Positions 1-10,430 of a stretch of DNA of 64,000 bases are shown one piece after another. How positions within the stretch are numbered: the stretch's first letter is position 1; each line of letters opens with the position of its first letter. The notes under the pieces were generated by a model that saw nothing but the letters and a program-made list of their open reading frames with translations, made no database searches and was not told the DNA's origin. This DNA comes from Dipteris shenzhenensis. Lineage: Eukaryota > Polypodiophyta > Polypodiopsida > Gleicheniales. A program made the translations under genes and the position numbers. The stretch lies in the NCBI GenBank assembly GCA_047967505.1, contig CM106539.1; one strand, given 5' to 3'.

Positions 1-171
1 TGATTCCTCTCAGACGACTACCCCGAGGACTACCCGACTCCTCTCGGTCCTAGCACTGTGACTACCCCTGGTCCGACCCCTCTTCCACATAGCACTGCGA
101 CTACCCCTTAGGGGACTCCTTTGCTAGTCGCGCATGGCTTTGTCGGGACTCCCGACGAGTTTGTAGCGCAG

Positions 172-1492
172 ATGAGCGATGAGGAGGCAGCGAGATTCTT
201 CTCTCTGCTCTCTCAGAGGACCTCCGCAATTCCTTCCCCTACACCGACGGGTGGACGTACTGCCCAGCCATCCCCTCGCGCCCCTTCGACCGTGGGATCA
301 TCACCTGCGCATGCCTCCCGCAAGGGAAGGAAGAGTAGGATGGGCGGCTCATGTTGTGCTGACTCAGGAGATGTAGACGAGTCAGCACACTCACGCTCCT
401 TTAGGTCTCCACTTGGTCCGGAGACACAGTATCAGTCAGGTCCCTTTCCCTCTCCTACTCCCATAGCTACTCCTCGATCTGGAAGCGGTCGCGTAGCTTC
501 CACTCCTTCAGACTCTGCTACCGTTAGTCCCCCTTACTCATCAGGTGATCTCTCCTATCAAATCACATCTACCGAAGAGATAATAGAAGACAAAAATGGC
601 AAAGCAGTGATGGCCGCCATGAGGAGGTTGATGAGTCATCACTTCAAGAGCGGCATAAATATCGATTGGCGATATCAAGATGCCCAAAAGAAGCAGGCGG
701 TGATCGATGAGTTAAAACAAAGATATCCTAATCCGCCAAATGTGGAGTTTAATAACAATTATATGCTCGAGCGCATGGGTTTGGTCCTAAAGCATCACAG
801 ATCAACCTTGCGTACTTCCATTACAAAGGGGTTGGCTAAACCCAGCTGGGCAGACAAAGCTGATTGGAAGTACTTCAAGAAGCAACATAGGGACCATCCC
901 GAAATGTTCGAGGGTCAGAGGAGGGCTACGAAGAGATGGCTGGACATCGTAGGTACTTTGCACTTTGGTGCAGGCGGACGGTATGCGTTCGAGGCAACCG
1001 TGGTAAGTCTACTTCTTCCCATTTAATGTATTGTTCTATTTGTTTTACTTACATATTACATGCACTTTAGCTAACTCTAACTCTCGTAAATTGGATCCAT
1101 AGCAAGCTGTGATGGGTCATCTTCCTACGGATGTAGAGATGCGGCATGCATTTCGGATAGGAACAAAGCCGTGGTTCATTGAGCAAGAGGCAATGGGAGC
1201 GACAGTCGATTGGGCTGAGGTGGCTGCTCGCACGGTATAAGTTTACTCCTACTTGTAATCTCACTTTTTAATTTAAGTTCCAATCTAATTTTCGATTTAT
1301 ATGGTTCACTCTTAGGGTCAAAGCTCAAGCATCCCATCATCAGAGACGAGCGATCAACAGGGGCAAGGATCGGACGCAGGTGCCAAGGATGAGGGAGAAG
1401 ACGCAGGTGTCGGGGATGAGGGAGAAGACGCAGGTGTCGAGGACCAAGGAACAGGCCAACAAGACGATTCGGATTCAGATTCGGATGAGTAG
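172..1492 (+). CDS. CACTA accessory protein (Transposase_24-like), 3 exons, copy 1
   Basis: I model three exons, 172-1002, 1103-1234 and 1316-1492, all joined in phase 0 at GT-AG introns, giving about 380 residues. The first in-frame ATG is at 172. Open sequence upstream resembles the second copy at 35.1 kb but is cut by TAG at 109-111, so the true start may lie further left or the gene may be damaged. The N-terminal half is Ser/Pro/Thr-rich and looks disordered. Exon 1 then has a Trp-rich helical segment (KPSWADKADWKYF) recalling the plant Transposase_24/En-Spm accessory domain; that assignment is by pattern only. Exon 3 encodes an acidic tail with two GEDAGV repeats ending DSDSDSDE. The CACTA terminus at 2017 and the copy at 35.1-36.5 kb, also followed by such a terminus, support a transposon-encoded DNA-binding accessory role. 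Its function is inferred. Confidence 0.6.
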
Positions 1493-1680
1493 TGGTAGTA
1501 GCATTTTGTATATCCGCTCGTTTGAGCAATTTTGTATCGCCCTTTCACAGGGTAATTTTGTTACAAACATAGTTGTATATGTATATGCATTTCTTCCTCA
1601 TCGTTCACAAGAACAATTTTGTGTCACCCTGCAAGCAAGGGAAATTTTGTTATAAAAAACTTTCTTTTGTAATTACAAAA

Positions 1681-1753
1681 AAAAAAAAAGGATTAGTGGG
1701 GCTAAACAGGGCCAAAAGGAAGCCCTGTTTAGCCCCACTAACCCTTTTTTTTT
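1681..1753. repeat. Perfect-like hairpin downstream of CACTA accessory gene
   Basis: Arms at about 1681-1712 and 1722-1753 pair over 31 bases with one mismatch and a ~9-base loop. The stem contains TTAGTGGGGCTAAACAGGG and is flanked by A-run and T-run. A shorter hairpin (CAGGATGGG / CCCCATCCTG) sits at the same relative place in copy 2 (36754-36783), so the position is conserved although the sequence is not. It could help 3'-end formation or be part of the element's subterminal structure. Confidence 0.75.
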
Positions 1754-1765
1754 ACTTCTGTTAAT

Positions 1766-1887
1766 CGTCGCTATATAGCGACGTTTACCAGTGTCGCTAT
1801 ATAGCGATGATTAACAGTGTCGCTATATAGCGACGTTTGTCATCGTCGCTATATAGCGACGATTAACAGCGTCGCTATATAGCGACG
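1766..1887. repeat. Five phased palindromes, CACTA subterminal region
   Basis: The 16-bp palindrome GTCGCTATATAGCGAC occurs five times (one copy with a mismatch, at 793-808 of the second kilobase, that is 1793-1808). Centres fall at about 1774, 1800, 1826, 1852 and 1878, an exact 26-bp period. Some copies extend to 18-22 bp. CACTA elements carry short subterminal motifs bound by their TnpA-type protein, so these are likely binding sites for an accessory protein; that is inference. Confidence 0.8.
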
Positions 1888-2007
1888 GTTTATAGCGATG
1901 CTCCTTTTTCGACGATTTTAACGACTTTTATAGCGACCTTTGCGCCCGTGAAAAAAAAAAATTTTAATGTAAAAAGCGTCAGTATTTCCGTCGGAAAATG
2001 GCCTATG

Positions 2008-2017
2008 CCTTGTAGTG
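2008..2017 (+). mobile_element. Right terminus of CACTA element 1
   Basis: CCTTGTAGTG ends at 2017, the reverse complement of the CACTACAAGG start typical of CACTA elements. The next three bases, TAA, could be one copy of the 3-bp target duplication. The left end lies outside the window. The second accessory gene is followed by the same CTTGTAGTG ending (to 36995). Confidence 0.75.
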
Positions 2018-2106
2018 TAATGAAAGCATGTATGAAACCTTATCTGCTTGTTTAAGCCTTTATTTGGGATGTGTACATCGCATAACTTTTTTATATTTTT
2101 ATAGCA

Positions 2107-3114
2107 GAAGGAGGATGTAGAAGACATAGCAAGTGAAGAAGAATATGATGTAGACTACTCTCTCAATAAGATGAGTCATGAATAGAGCAGATTGGAAGTT
2201 CATTCACCGCTATGTTGTTAATTCGACAACAACCTCATTTTTTTGATTTTGGTGAAGAAGAGATTTCAATCCTCTTGAATCCTAAGAAAGAGGTTAATGT
2301 CAAAGTCATTACAACCATCCTCAGGTTTGATGCAGCCTTTTCCTTGGCTTTATACTTTGCTTATTTTGATTAAACCTAAGAAGCTAATACTTTTTTTTAA
2401 ATATAGTAATGTTATAGCAAATTTTTTGCAAAATATACAAAGCGTTTCATATATGCTCGATCCTCGTATTTCGGAAGTGCTTAGCAACAAAGAAGAAACC
2501 ATAGAGGATGTTTGCAAGTGGTTGAAGCACGTTCCTATGAATGACGCATGAGTTATTTTTACAGCATATTATGAGAAGTAAGCATCAAACCTTACTTGTT
2601 TTTTCTATTGCATTGCTAGAATTGTCTCAAACATAGTAATTATTCTTTATTGATACTGGAGCTCACATTGGAGTCTGGTAGTCATGGACATCCTTGCGAA
2701 GAAGTGCTTCTTTGCCAACTCAATGACATCCGTCCATGGCAATGTGTTAGAGTAAGTATAGACTACACTTGTTGTCACTTCTTGACATGTAGATTGATAT
2801 GCAATGCACATATTCACTGTTGTTATATGTTTTGATGTGTAGATCAGCTCGAAAGTTAGTAGGTGCTATCGACATAGTAATGCAACAATGTGACTTGGCA
2901 CAACAAATAGAGTATATAACATGTCAGGTATCACATCAAGAGAATAGCCACATCTATAATTGTGAATGGAGGGTGGGCTACAATTGCTTTTTGGTACTTG
3001 GTCAAATTTTTGAGATACAAAATGACACCACACTGTCAACATATACAGATTTGCATCTCTATGCATTCATAACATGTACCATTCGAGCAATCATTGAGGG
3101 CGACATTATGGACT
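2107..3114 (+). pseudogene. Ulp1-like (C48) cysteine protease domain, copy 1, broken
   Basis: Translation in pieces gives the order of a Ulp1/SUMO-protease fold: an acidic lead-in (2107-2170), a strand/helix exon (2220-2330), HWSLVVMDI at 2670-2757, and after a short intron ending near 2842 a helix and the Cys motif NCEWRVGYNC near 2958-2995. Exons are separated by plausible GT-AG introns. Several stop codons (for example in the 2.17-2.3 kb exon) break it. The acid residue that usually follows the His by ~17 residues is Asn here (FANSM). Such proteases desumoylate proteins or, in transposons, have been captured next to transposase genes (CACTA elements, Kaonashi/KI-MULEs). The same exon series repeats immediately downstream, so this is one half of a tandem duplication. 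Confidence 0.55.
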
Positions 3115-4150
3115 CTCCTACAAGGCAAATAGATAATGGCTTAGAGGAGTGCGAAATGAATGCTATCAAAGAGTCAAAAAGGATAGAAGACCTCAACTCT
3201 ACAAACATGGATTCATTGGAAGAATTGGGAAGCTCTTTTAATGTTAGGGTTATGATTCAACATAGACCTCAGTATCTTGAATTTGGGGGAGAGGAGATTT
3301 CAATCCTCTCTAGAGCTTCAAATGAGGTCAATAACAACGTTATGATGGCCATTCTCAGGTTTGATATAAACTTTTTCTCTGCTTGATAATTCAATATTTT
3401 GATTAAATCTAATAAGCTAATATTCATTTATTTGTTGGTGCAGTATAGTTATCTCATGATTTGGTAGAGCCGTACAAAACCGTGTGTATATGTTGGATTC
3501 CCTCCTTTCTCCTATACTTAGCGATAGCAGAAAGACGATAGCCGATGTTTGTAAATGGTTACAGCCTTTACATTTACATGGCGTGCGAGTCCTATTTATG
3601 GCATATCACGAGATGTAAGTATCATGGCAACCTTTATTTTCATCTTATACTGGCAACATTGTGTTAAATAATAATGGTTCTTAATTATTCGTGTAGGGAA
3701 CATTGGAGTCTGGTGGTTTGGGACCTTGAAGACAACTATTGTTGGTTTGTTAACTTGATTGCAGGCTTTCATGGCTCAGTGGAAACGTAAGTATTCTATT
3801 AATCTGTTGTTACTTCTATATTATGTACCTTATGTAATAGACACACTAAGTTTTTTAAATATGTCATGATGAGCAGGTCGATTGAGAAGTTGGTATCTGC
3901 TATCAGAGAAACAGGACAGTACAAAGACTCAGTAGACTTCCAAAAGCATTTAGTAGTAGAGCAAGAAGATGGGCATAGTTGTGGGTGGAGAGTTGCCTAC
4001 AACTGCATGATGTTGATTTTCAAAGAAATTTTCTCACTTAAGCCACAGATCTCATCGGAAGACTCTTTGGAGCTCAAATATTCAGAGGAGGATATACAAT
4101 TGTTTAGGGCTGAAATCATTCGAGACCTAATTGCTACCATTAGAATATAA
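3115..4150 (+). pseudogene. Ulp1-like (C48) cysteine protease domain, copy 2
   Basis: This is the tandem duplicate of the preceding domain. Exons in order are about 3110-3358 (FGGEEISILS), about 3452-3616, about 3697-3788 with HWSLVVWDLEDNYCWFVN, and about 3876-4150 with EQEDGHSCGWRVAYNC. The His (HWSL), the oxyanion Gln six residues before the Cys, and the Cys (SCGW) are present. The usual Asp position holds Asn (FVN), as in copy 1. An open stretch at 2799-3386 reads through from the end of copy 1 into this copy, so one two-domain protein may once have been made. A TAG follows the ATG-like run near 3463. The C-terminus at 4148-4150 precedes a repeat-rich acidic tail. Protease fold: fairly sure. 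Activity: doubtful. Confidence 0.6.
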
Positions 4151-4465
4151 CATGCAACTGAAGCAATAATAGAGCTTGCATTTAAGGAAGAGGAGACTGA
4201 GTCTACTGTGAAAGCACTGCGCACTACAGAAGAAGTAGAGACTCAGTATACACCTACAGCACCACAGCCTCCACTGGAAGCATCAGAAGAGTTGCCATAG
4301 CCTCCGCTTGCATTTAAGGAAGAGGATACTGAGTCTACTCCGAAAGCACTACATACTACAGAAGAAGTAGAGACTGAGTGTACATCTAGAGCACCACAGC
4401 CTCCATTGGAAGCATCATAAGAGTTGCCACAGTCTCCACTAGAAGCATCAGAAGAGTTGTGATGC
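4151..4465 (+). repeat. Degenerate coding repeats, acidic tail of the protease locus
   Basis: Two copies of a ~114-bp unit encode FKEEETEST...TTEEVET...APQPPLEASEEL-like peptide; a shorter third partial unit (SPLEASEEL) follows. In-frame stops interrupt the units. The unit is probably the remains of a Glu/Pro-rich C-terminal tail after the Ulp1 domain. From 4466 to 5100 I see only AT-rich DNA with TGATGATGT-type runs and no gene. Confidence 0.5.
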
Positions 4466-5107
4466 ATGTATGATGTTGTGTTTGCATATATGCATGAGGA
4501 GCATATTCTCATGATGTTGTTTACTCCATGAATATTATGGTTGACATTTATTTGTTGCAATATATGTATCATGATGTAGTTTTTGTTGATTATACACCAA
4601 TTTCTGACTTATTACTTGAGTGGCATTTAGTCATGATATTTATATATTTATTTCATGCACAATTTTATGATATGAATGTGTGATGATGTGATTATTAGGA
4701 AATATAACCTTCTGTGATGAGAATTTTGATATGAATATGTGATGATGTAATATTTGTAATATATTTCATGGCAAAGTATCAATTCCCAATGCTCTGCAAA
4801 ATTTTATTTAGTTGGACAGTCTCCACTCACTTAAAGTAGAGCATTTCCAATGCTTCTCTCACTTTATTCCAACCCTTATCCTTATCATAGCGAACACATA
4901 GTGCCTTAGTGCACTTGTAATCTTCCATCTTAGTCCTTCCACAAACAATCTCTTATTTCTTACATCCTGGTCCTTCTGATTAACTTGTATTCATCTTTCA
5001 CTTTATGTCTTCCCTCACTTTCTATCACTCTTGAAGGAGGGGCAGCTCACTGTGCATCCCTCGCTATTGCTCCCTCACTCTCTTTCTCCCACTTTCCCTC
5101 TAAGACA

Positions 5108-5489
5108 ATGACTACTTACTACCCGACTTCATTTACTGAACTCAAATTCTGTCTTAGATCTCTTTTGTATGGACCAATGAAGGGAAAATCATTCGAGGAG
5201 GATATGTTATGCACATGGCTGCTTGATTTGAACTCAGCAGAAGAGGTGAATATCCTTAGCTTTCTTTTTTGCTAAGTCTTTTAATCACGTACTTCTTATG
5301 CGAACGAGTTAAATTTTCGTACAGGATATGGTGGTGGCTAGAAGTTGTATTGAAAAAAATGGTGAAGATGAGGAAAGCCAAGAGAGAAAAGAAGAGTTGT
5401 TGAATGCTTACAAGTCGGCGGAAGATTCAAAAGAAGTTGTGAGGAGATTTGCGATGCCAGCCCTGGTTACGCATGGCCTGCAAGTTTAA
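5108..5489 (+). CDS. Small two-exon gene, unknown function
   Basis: Exon 1 is 5108-5245 and exon 2 is 5325-5489, with a clean GT-AG intron and phase 0, giving 100 residues. The frame is open upstream to about 4985, so the start could be earlier; the ATG at 5108 is chosen because the preceding sequence is pyrimidine-rich and leader-like. The protein begins MTTYYPTSFTELKF and has an acidic, helical C-terminal half (EEESQERKEELLNAYKSAED as read). I do not recognise a family. It sits between the protease locus and a TNP2 fragment, so it may be a first exon set of a damaged transposon gene rather than a host gene. Confidence 0.35.
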
Positions 5490-6045
5490 AGTCTGCTTGT
5501 TTTCATGAAGCCAATGCCATAGTAGGCACTTTCGAGGACATATGCTCTCTCTAATGACTTAATAGTCAAGTGATGGAAATTTAATTCCATAGAAATTTAA
5601 AGTAACTGTAAAATATAATTCCATAAACTTATGTGTTTTCTAAAGTAACTGTAAGAGACAAAGATGACATCTTCTAGGCTGAGCTAATGGAAGGTGTTTT
5701 TTAACACCATATGGCTTTGAGTTATATGATCTACTTTTTGTACAAATGTGTCATGCTTTTTTTTTAATGTACTCTAGTTTTTTAAATGTACTCTAGTTTT
5801 TTTTCTAATTTGATTTTTTAAAATCTTACTTTTTGTCTCTTTTAACAACATGAAGTCCTCTTTTTTTTAAGTACTCTAGTTTTAATAACATGTCATGTCA
5901 TTTGTTCTAATTTGCTTTTTTAAAACCTTATTTTTTGACTCAAAGTTTTGTTTTATAAGAGCCTCTTTTTTTGAAATGCTTTATCCAAAATTATCTCACA
6001 AAACAAATTTGGACAGTGCACTAGTCCAAAATTAATGAAATAGGT
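5490..6045. other. AT-rich gap with TACTCTAGTTTTTT repeats
   Basis: No gene seen. The motif TGTACTCTAGTTTTTT occurs two or three times around 5767-5805 and again near 5870. T-runs dominate the + strand. It ends where TNP2-like sequence begins. Confidence 0.5.
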
Positions 6046-6047
6046 GT

Positions 6048-7339
6048 TGATTGGCACAAGATGCTCCAAGTAAGTATTTTATGTGCATAATATCTTTTCC
6101 CTTTCAAATTTCTGAGTGAATAATTATAAGCAACTAATCAACCACCTCCTCATGGGTTCAGTTCATACTACCTACTAGCATTTCACGTAGTGCATCGAAG
6201 GACGTGAAAGATTGTATTTACAAGATGGGCGAGCTTGTGAGGTACTTTACATGATACAAAATATGATGCATATCAATGCTCCATGCAAGGTATTCATATT
6301 GCTAATATGGTGTACTTTTTAATTTCTAGGTCGATGAGCTCAAAGGAAATAGATCCCACCATGCTTGAGAATGCTCGAGTTATGTAAGTGGAGGTGGTTT
6401 GTTTAGTGGAGGAGACCTTTCCACGTTCTATTCTCACAAGCCAACTACATCTCATAGTGCATTTGGTGGATGAGATTGCTATATGCGGTACTATACATGC
6501 ACGATGGTTGTTCTTCCTCGAGCGCTTCATGAAGACCTTGAAGGGTTTTGTGAGACAAAATGCAAGACCTGAAGGTAGCATGGCCGAGGGTTGGTTGGTA
6601 CAAGAGTCACTTGTATATATTTCTGAGTTTCTTGTTGACATGGATAGCTCTCTCCCACGAGCCAATGGAGCCATGGATGATTATTGTGGCATAATCCAAG
6701 ATATTATTAAGCTTGACTTTCGACGCTTCTTTGTGTATGTTTTGGATGTGAAGTGGTTTAAGGACATGGTGGAAAGAGGCCCTAATGAACAATCAAACAC
6801 CATGCAAGTGGCTTTGTAACTATTGACTCCACAAAGTTTTGGCAAAGTAGGAAGGACACACTAGTACTACCACAACAATGTGAACAGGTACTGTGCACAC
6901 ATATAAAAATACTCGATTTGAAATATTTGATACCTTCGATGTAAGGAAAATAACATGATTGTATTTGTGTTTGAATTAGGTTGTCTATCAACCAATGGTG
7001 GATAATAATAGATGGTGGCATGTCATACCTATTATGCCACGTTCCAAAGTGATGTATAGTACATTTACTAATATGGAGCATATGGAGGATGATCATGGCC
7101 ATGGAGGTGATGATGACCGTGATACGAGAGAGCAGGATGATCATGAGATAGGAGATATAGATATTGAGGCCATTACCCGTGAGGACGAGCCTACCGTTGG
7201 TGATGCTGATTTCGATGAGCACATGAGTAGCACAAGTAGTAGTGGGTTGAATGTATTTGTAGATCTAAACACTTGTTTGGATTTTGAAGTAGACAGTTTG
7301 GCAAGGGTTGATCTCATTGAGGATGAGATTGAACCGTAG
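6048..7339 (+). pseudogene. CACTA transposase TNP2, C-terminal fragment (copy A)
   Basis: Only the 3' half of a TNP2 gene is present. It starts at the end of an exon (DWHKMLQ, ~6049-6070) and continues with exons about 6165-6240 (FILPTSISRS), 6331-6890 and 6980-7339. The third exon carries the DUF4218 signature (HLVDEIAICGTIHARW then ERFMKTLKGFVRQNARPEGS). The last carries DUF4216-type VDNNRWWHVIPIMPR and an acidic tail. A TAA at 6386-6388 replaces the Leu codon seen in copy B, and the frame changes near 6810. TNP2/TNPD is the DDE transposase of CACTA elements and acts in the nucleus on element ends. Sequence 6050-6680 is nearly repeated at 9890-10420, so this and copy B derive from the same family and are arranged head to tail. 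Confidence 0.8.
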
Positions 7340-7554
7340 CCCATCATTGATATTGGCAAAACTATTTTACATATTGTCTCATTCTCCTCACCTCACTTAA
7401 TTCTTATATATGTGGGCTTGCAAAAAAGCATTGATGTTTTTATTTAAATTATGTGCTTTGGTAATCATGGGCAATGTTTGGAAAGCAAACAAGTACACCA
7501 AAATCTCACTTTTTGTATTCTCTGTTTTGTGTCTAAATACGTGTCTAAATATGC

Positions 7555-7790
7555 GTCTAATTCTCAGTGTAGACACGCTAATACACGCACAAATAGACAC
7601 CGTGATAAACATGCTATTAGACGTGCTCGTATTTTCTTAGTGTAGCCGTGCTAATAAACGTGTTAATACACGTGCAAATAGACGAGCTGTTAGACGTGCT
7701 TTTAGTCGCACCCATAATTTCTCTATTCAAGCAATGCCTATAGACGCGCCCGCTATTTTGCGCATCTATCAAGTGCATCTATAGTTGTTT
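7555..7790. repeat. Short GTGCTAATA/TAGACGTGC subterminal-like repeats
   Basis: Motifs such as TAGACACG, TAGACGTGC and CGTGCTAATA recur about ten times in both orientations. They lie just past the 3' end of TNP2 copy A, where CACTA elements carry subterminal repeats. No CACTA terminus was found next to them, so the boundary is uncertain. Confidence 0.45.
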
Positions 7791-7803
7791 TGTGTGCATG
7801 CAG

Positions 7804-10430
7804 GATTACACTCAATCACATCTCAAAGTATGGAGAATGGGATGCAACCATAAACATGGTAAGTGTTAAAGAGTTAAGGTTGATTGAGATACCTATGGGT
7901 GTTCATATGTTTGAGTTATGATCCCGTTTTAATTTGATATAGGATGTAGTACCACACGCGCATATGTTGCCCTATGCTAGTCGTGAGGAGCCGAAGCGTC
8001 GGTGATATGAGGTGGGATCTTCAGGAGGAATCATTAAGGATGCATGGAGTGATGGTGATAGTAGTCCTCCGCTATTACCTCATGAAGCTGTGGAGGAGGA
8101 GGTGTTTGATGATATGGTGTGGGATTTATATGTCCATAAATCTGAAGGAAGGGATGATAGCATGGAGCAAGACGATCTTTTTACCGCAGCATCGACTCCA
8201 CTATTTGAGGGGTGCATATTCTCTGTTCTATGTGCCTCCCTTGAATTACTAAACTTGCAAACCATCTATGGATCGAGCAATGCAAGTTTGAATGTGTTAC
8301 TCAAGTAAGCTTTAAAGTCTATTTTGCAAACATGGTGAATTATGCTAGTGGGTCAATTATTCGAATGCTTTTCCTCATTTATGGCTTTCACGTGCAGGCT
8401 ATTGTGTAAAATGCTTCCAAGGGAGAATAAATTACCGACCTCAAGAGATATGGCAAGGCAACATGTGACCTCTCTTGGAGGATTAGATCACAAGAGCATC
8501 CATGCATGCGTCAATGATTGCGTTTTGTTTCGTGGACTACATAAGGATGCAAGAGAGTGTCCTACTTGTGGAGAGGCAAGATTTAGAGTAGATCTCAAAA
8601 CTTTGGATGTGCCTCGTAAGGTTCTGCTACATTTTCCAATAATCCCTCGCATCCAACATATCTTCAAGTGCAAATCCATTGCAGAGCTCATGTCATGGCA
8701 TTCCTCCCATCGATCAACGAATGGCAAGTGGAGAACTCCTGTAGACACTCCTGCATGGAAGCATATTAAAGATACATGGCCAAGCTTCAAGGAAGAACCT
8801 AGGAGCTTGAGACTTGGATTGGGTATGGACGGTGTGAACCCATTTGGTCTCAAAAGCATCTCTTACAGTGTATGGCGAGTGATATTGGTGAATTATAATC
8901 TTCCACCCTCTATGGCTATTAAGAAAGGACATGTTATGTTGTCCCTTCTAATTCCAGGGAAACATAAAGTCAAAAATCCTGATGTTTATTTGGAGCCTTT
9001 GATTGACGAGCTAGAGATACTTTGGAGAGGTATCGAGGTGCATGATGTGAGCAGGCCTCCCTCGTCATGAGACTTCAATTGCAAAGCAGTCTTGATGTGG
9101 ACGATGCATGACTTCCCAGGCTATAGCGAGTGTTCAGGTAAGCATTGCACTTTTAATTATGAGTAGGCAATTGATGTGGCACCTTGAACCTAATTGCATC
9201 TATTGTTCAGGTCTCACTACATCAGGTTACCATGCATGTCCTATTTGTGGTCCTTCGCTAGTTGCCTCACAGGCAGGTGCATTGAATAATGTCATCTATG
9301 AGAATCACCATCGATTTCTCCCACCTGATCATCCTAGATATGTTGGTCAAGTCCTCCCACAATCACTCACTGCGGGAGATTCGATGAGAATTTGGGATGG
9401 TTTCACGAGTCCATCACTTGGCATGAGATGGTAAGGGTTTGTAACTATTGTGTGCTATATTGGCTGGAAATAAAGATTGCCCGCTAACACCAGATTTTGT
9501 TTAGATACTCCATCTTTTATCGTTTACCTTATTGGTCCCACCTCAAAATCAATCACTTGCTTAATCCCATGCATATCTTCAAGAATGTGGCATCTACCAT
9601 TTGGGAGCATTTGAATGGGACACGAGATTCCGTAGGCATAAGAGAGGATCTATGTACCACAGGGAGGATGCATGCAGCTTGGCCACAAGATAGACCGAAT
9701 GGGTGTGTTTTTTTACCTCGTGCACCGTGGAGGTTATCAAAGCTAGAGATGGTGACGGTGAAGCGCGCTATTACTACAATTCGTACTCCCACTAGATGCA
9801 TGAGGTGTTTGAAGGGGGCCTTTACAAAGAGCAAGAAAAGAGATGTAGAGCAATTATATGGCTTGAAATCTCATGATTGGCACAAGATGCTCCAAGTAAG
9901 TATTTTATGTGCATAATATCTTTTTCCTTTCAAATTTGTGAGTGAATAATTATAAGCAACTAATCAACCACCTCCTCGTGTGAGATACTTTACATGATAC
10001 AAAATATGATGCATATCAATGCTCTATGCAAGGTGTTCATATTGCTAATATGGTGTACTTTTTCATTTCTAGGTATGTGAGCTCAAAGGAAATAGATCCC
10101 ACCATGCTTGAGAATGCTCGAATTATGTTAGTGGAGGTGGTTTGTTTAGTGGAGGAGACATTTTCACATTCTATTCTCAAAGCCAACTACATCTCATAGT
10201 GCATTTGGTGGATAAGATTGCTATATGCGGTACTATACATGCACGATGGTTGTTCTTTCTCGAGTGCTTCATGAAGACCTTGAACGGCTTCATGAAACAA
10301 AATGCAAGACCCGAAGGTAGCATGCCGAGGGTTGGTTGGTACAAGAGTCACTTGTATATATTTCTGAGTTTCTTGTTGATGTGGATAGCTCTCTCCCACG
10401 ACTATGGAGAGATGATGAAGACCTAAGGAT
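7804..10430 (+). pseudogene. CACTA transposase TNP2, nearly full-length but broken (copy B)
   Basis: Exons read: 7942-8307 (acidic N-terminus, then LFEGCIFSVLCASLELLNLQ), 8399-9138 (HACVNDCVLFRGLH, CPTCGEARFR, LLHFPIIPRIQHIFK, LRLGLGMDGVNPFG, YNLPPSMAIKKGHVMLSLL, VYLEPLIDEL; Transposase_21/TNP2 core), 9212-9430 (GYHACPICGP), 9504-9894 (PYWSHLKINHLLNPMHIFKN to KSHDWHKMLQ) and 10073-10430 (DUF4218). The exon matching 6165-6240 of copy A is missing through a deletion near 9980. TGA stops lie at 8009-8011 and 9068-9070, and the DUF4218 exon is frameshifted near 10180. The C-terminal DUF4216 part is absent because the satellite array starts at about 10.5 kb. It is clearly a TNP2 gene; it is not functional as it stands. 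Confidence 0.88.
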
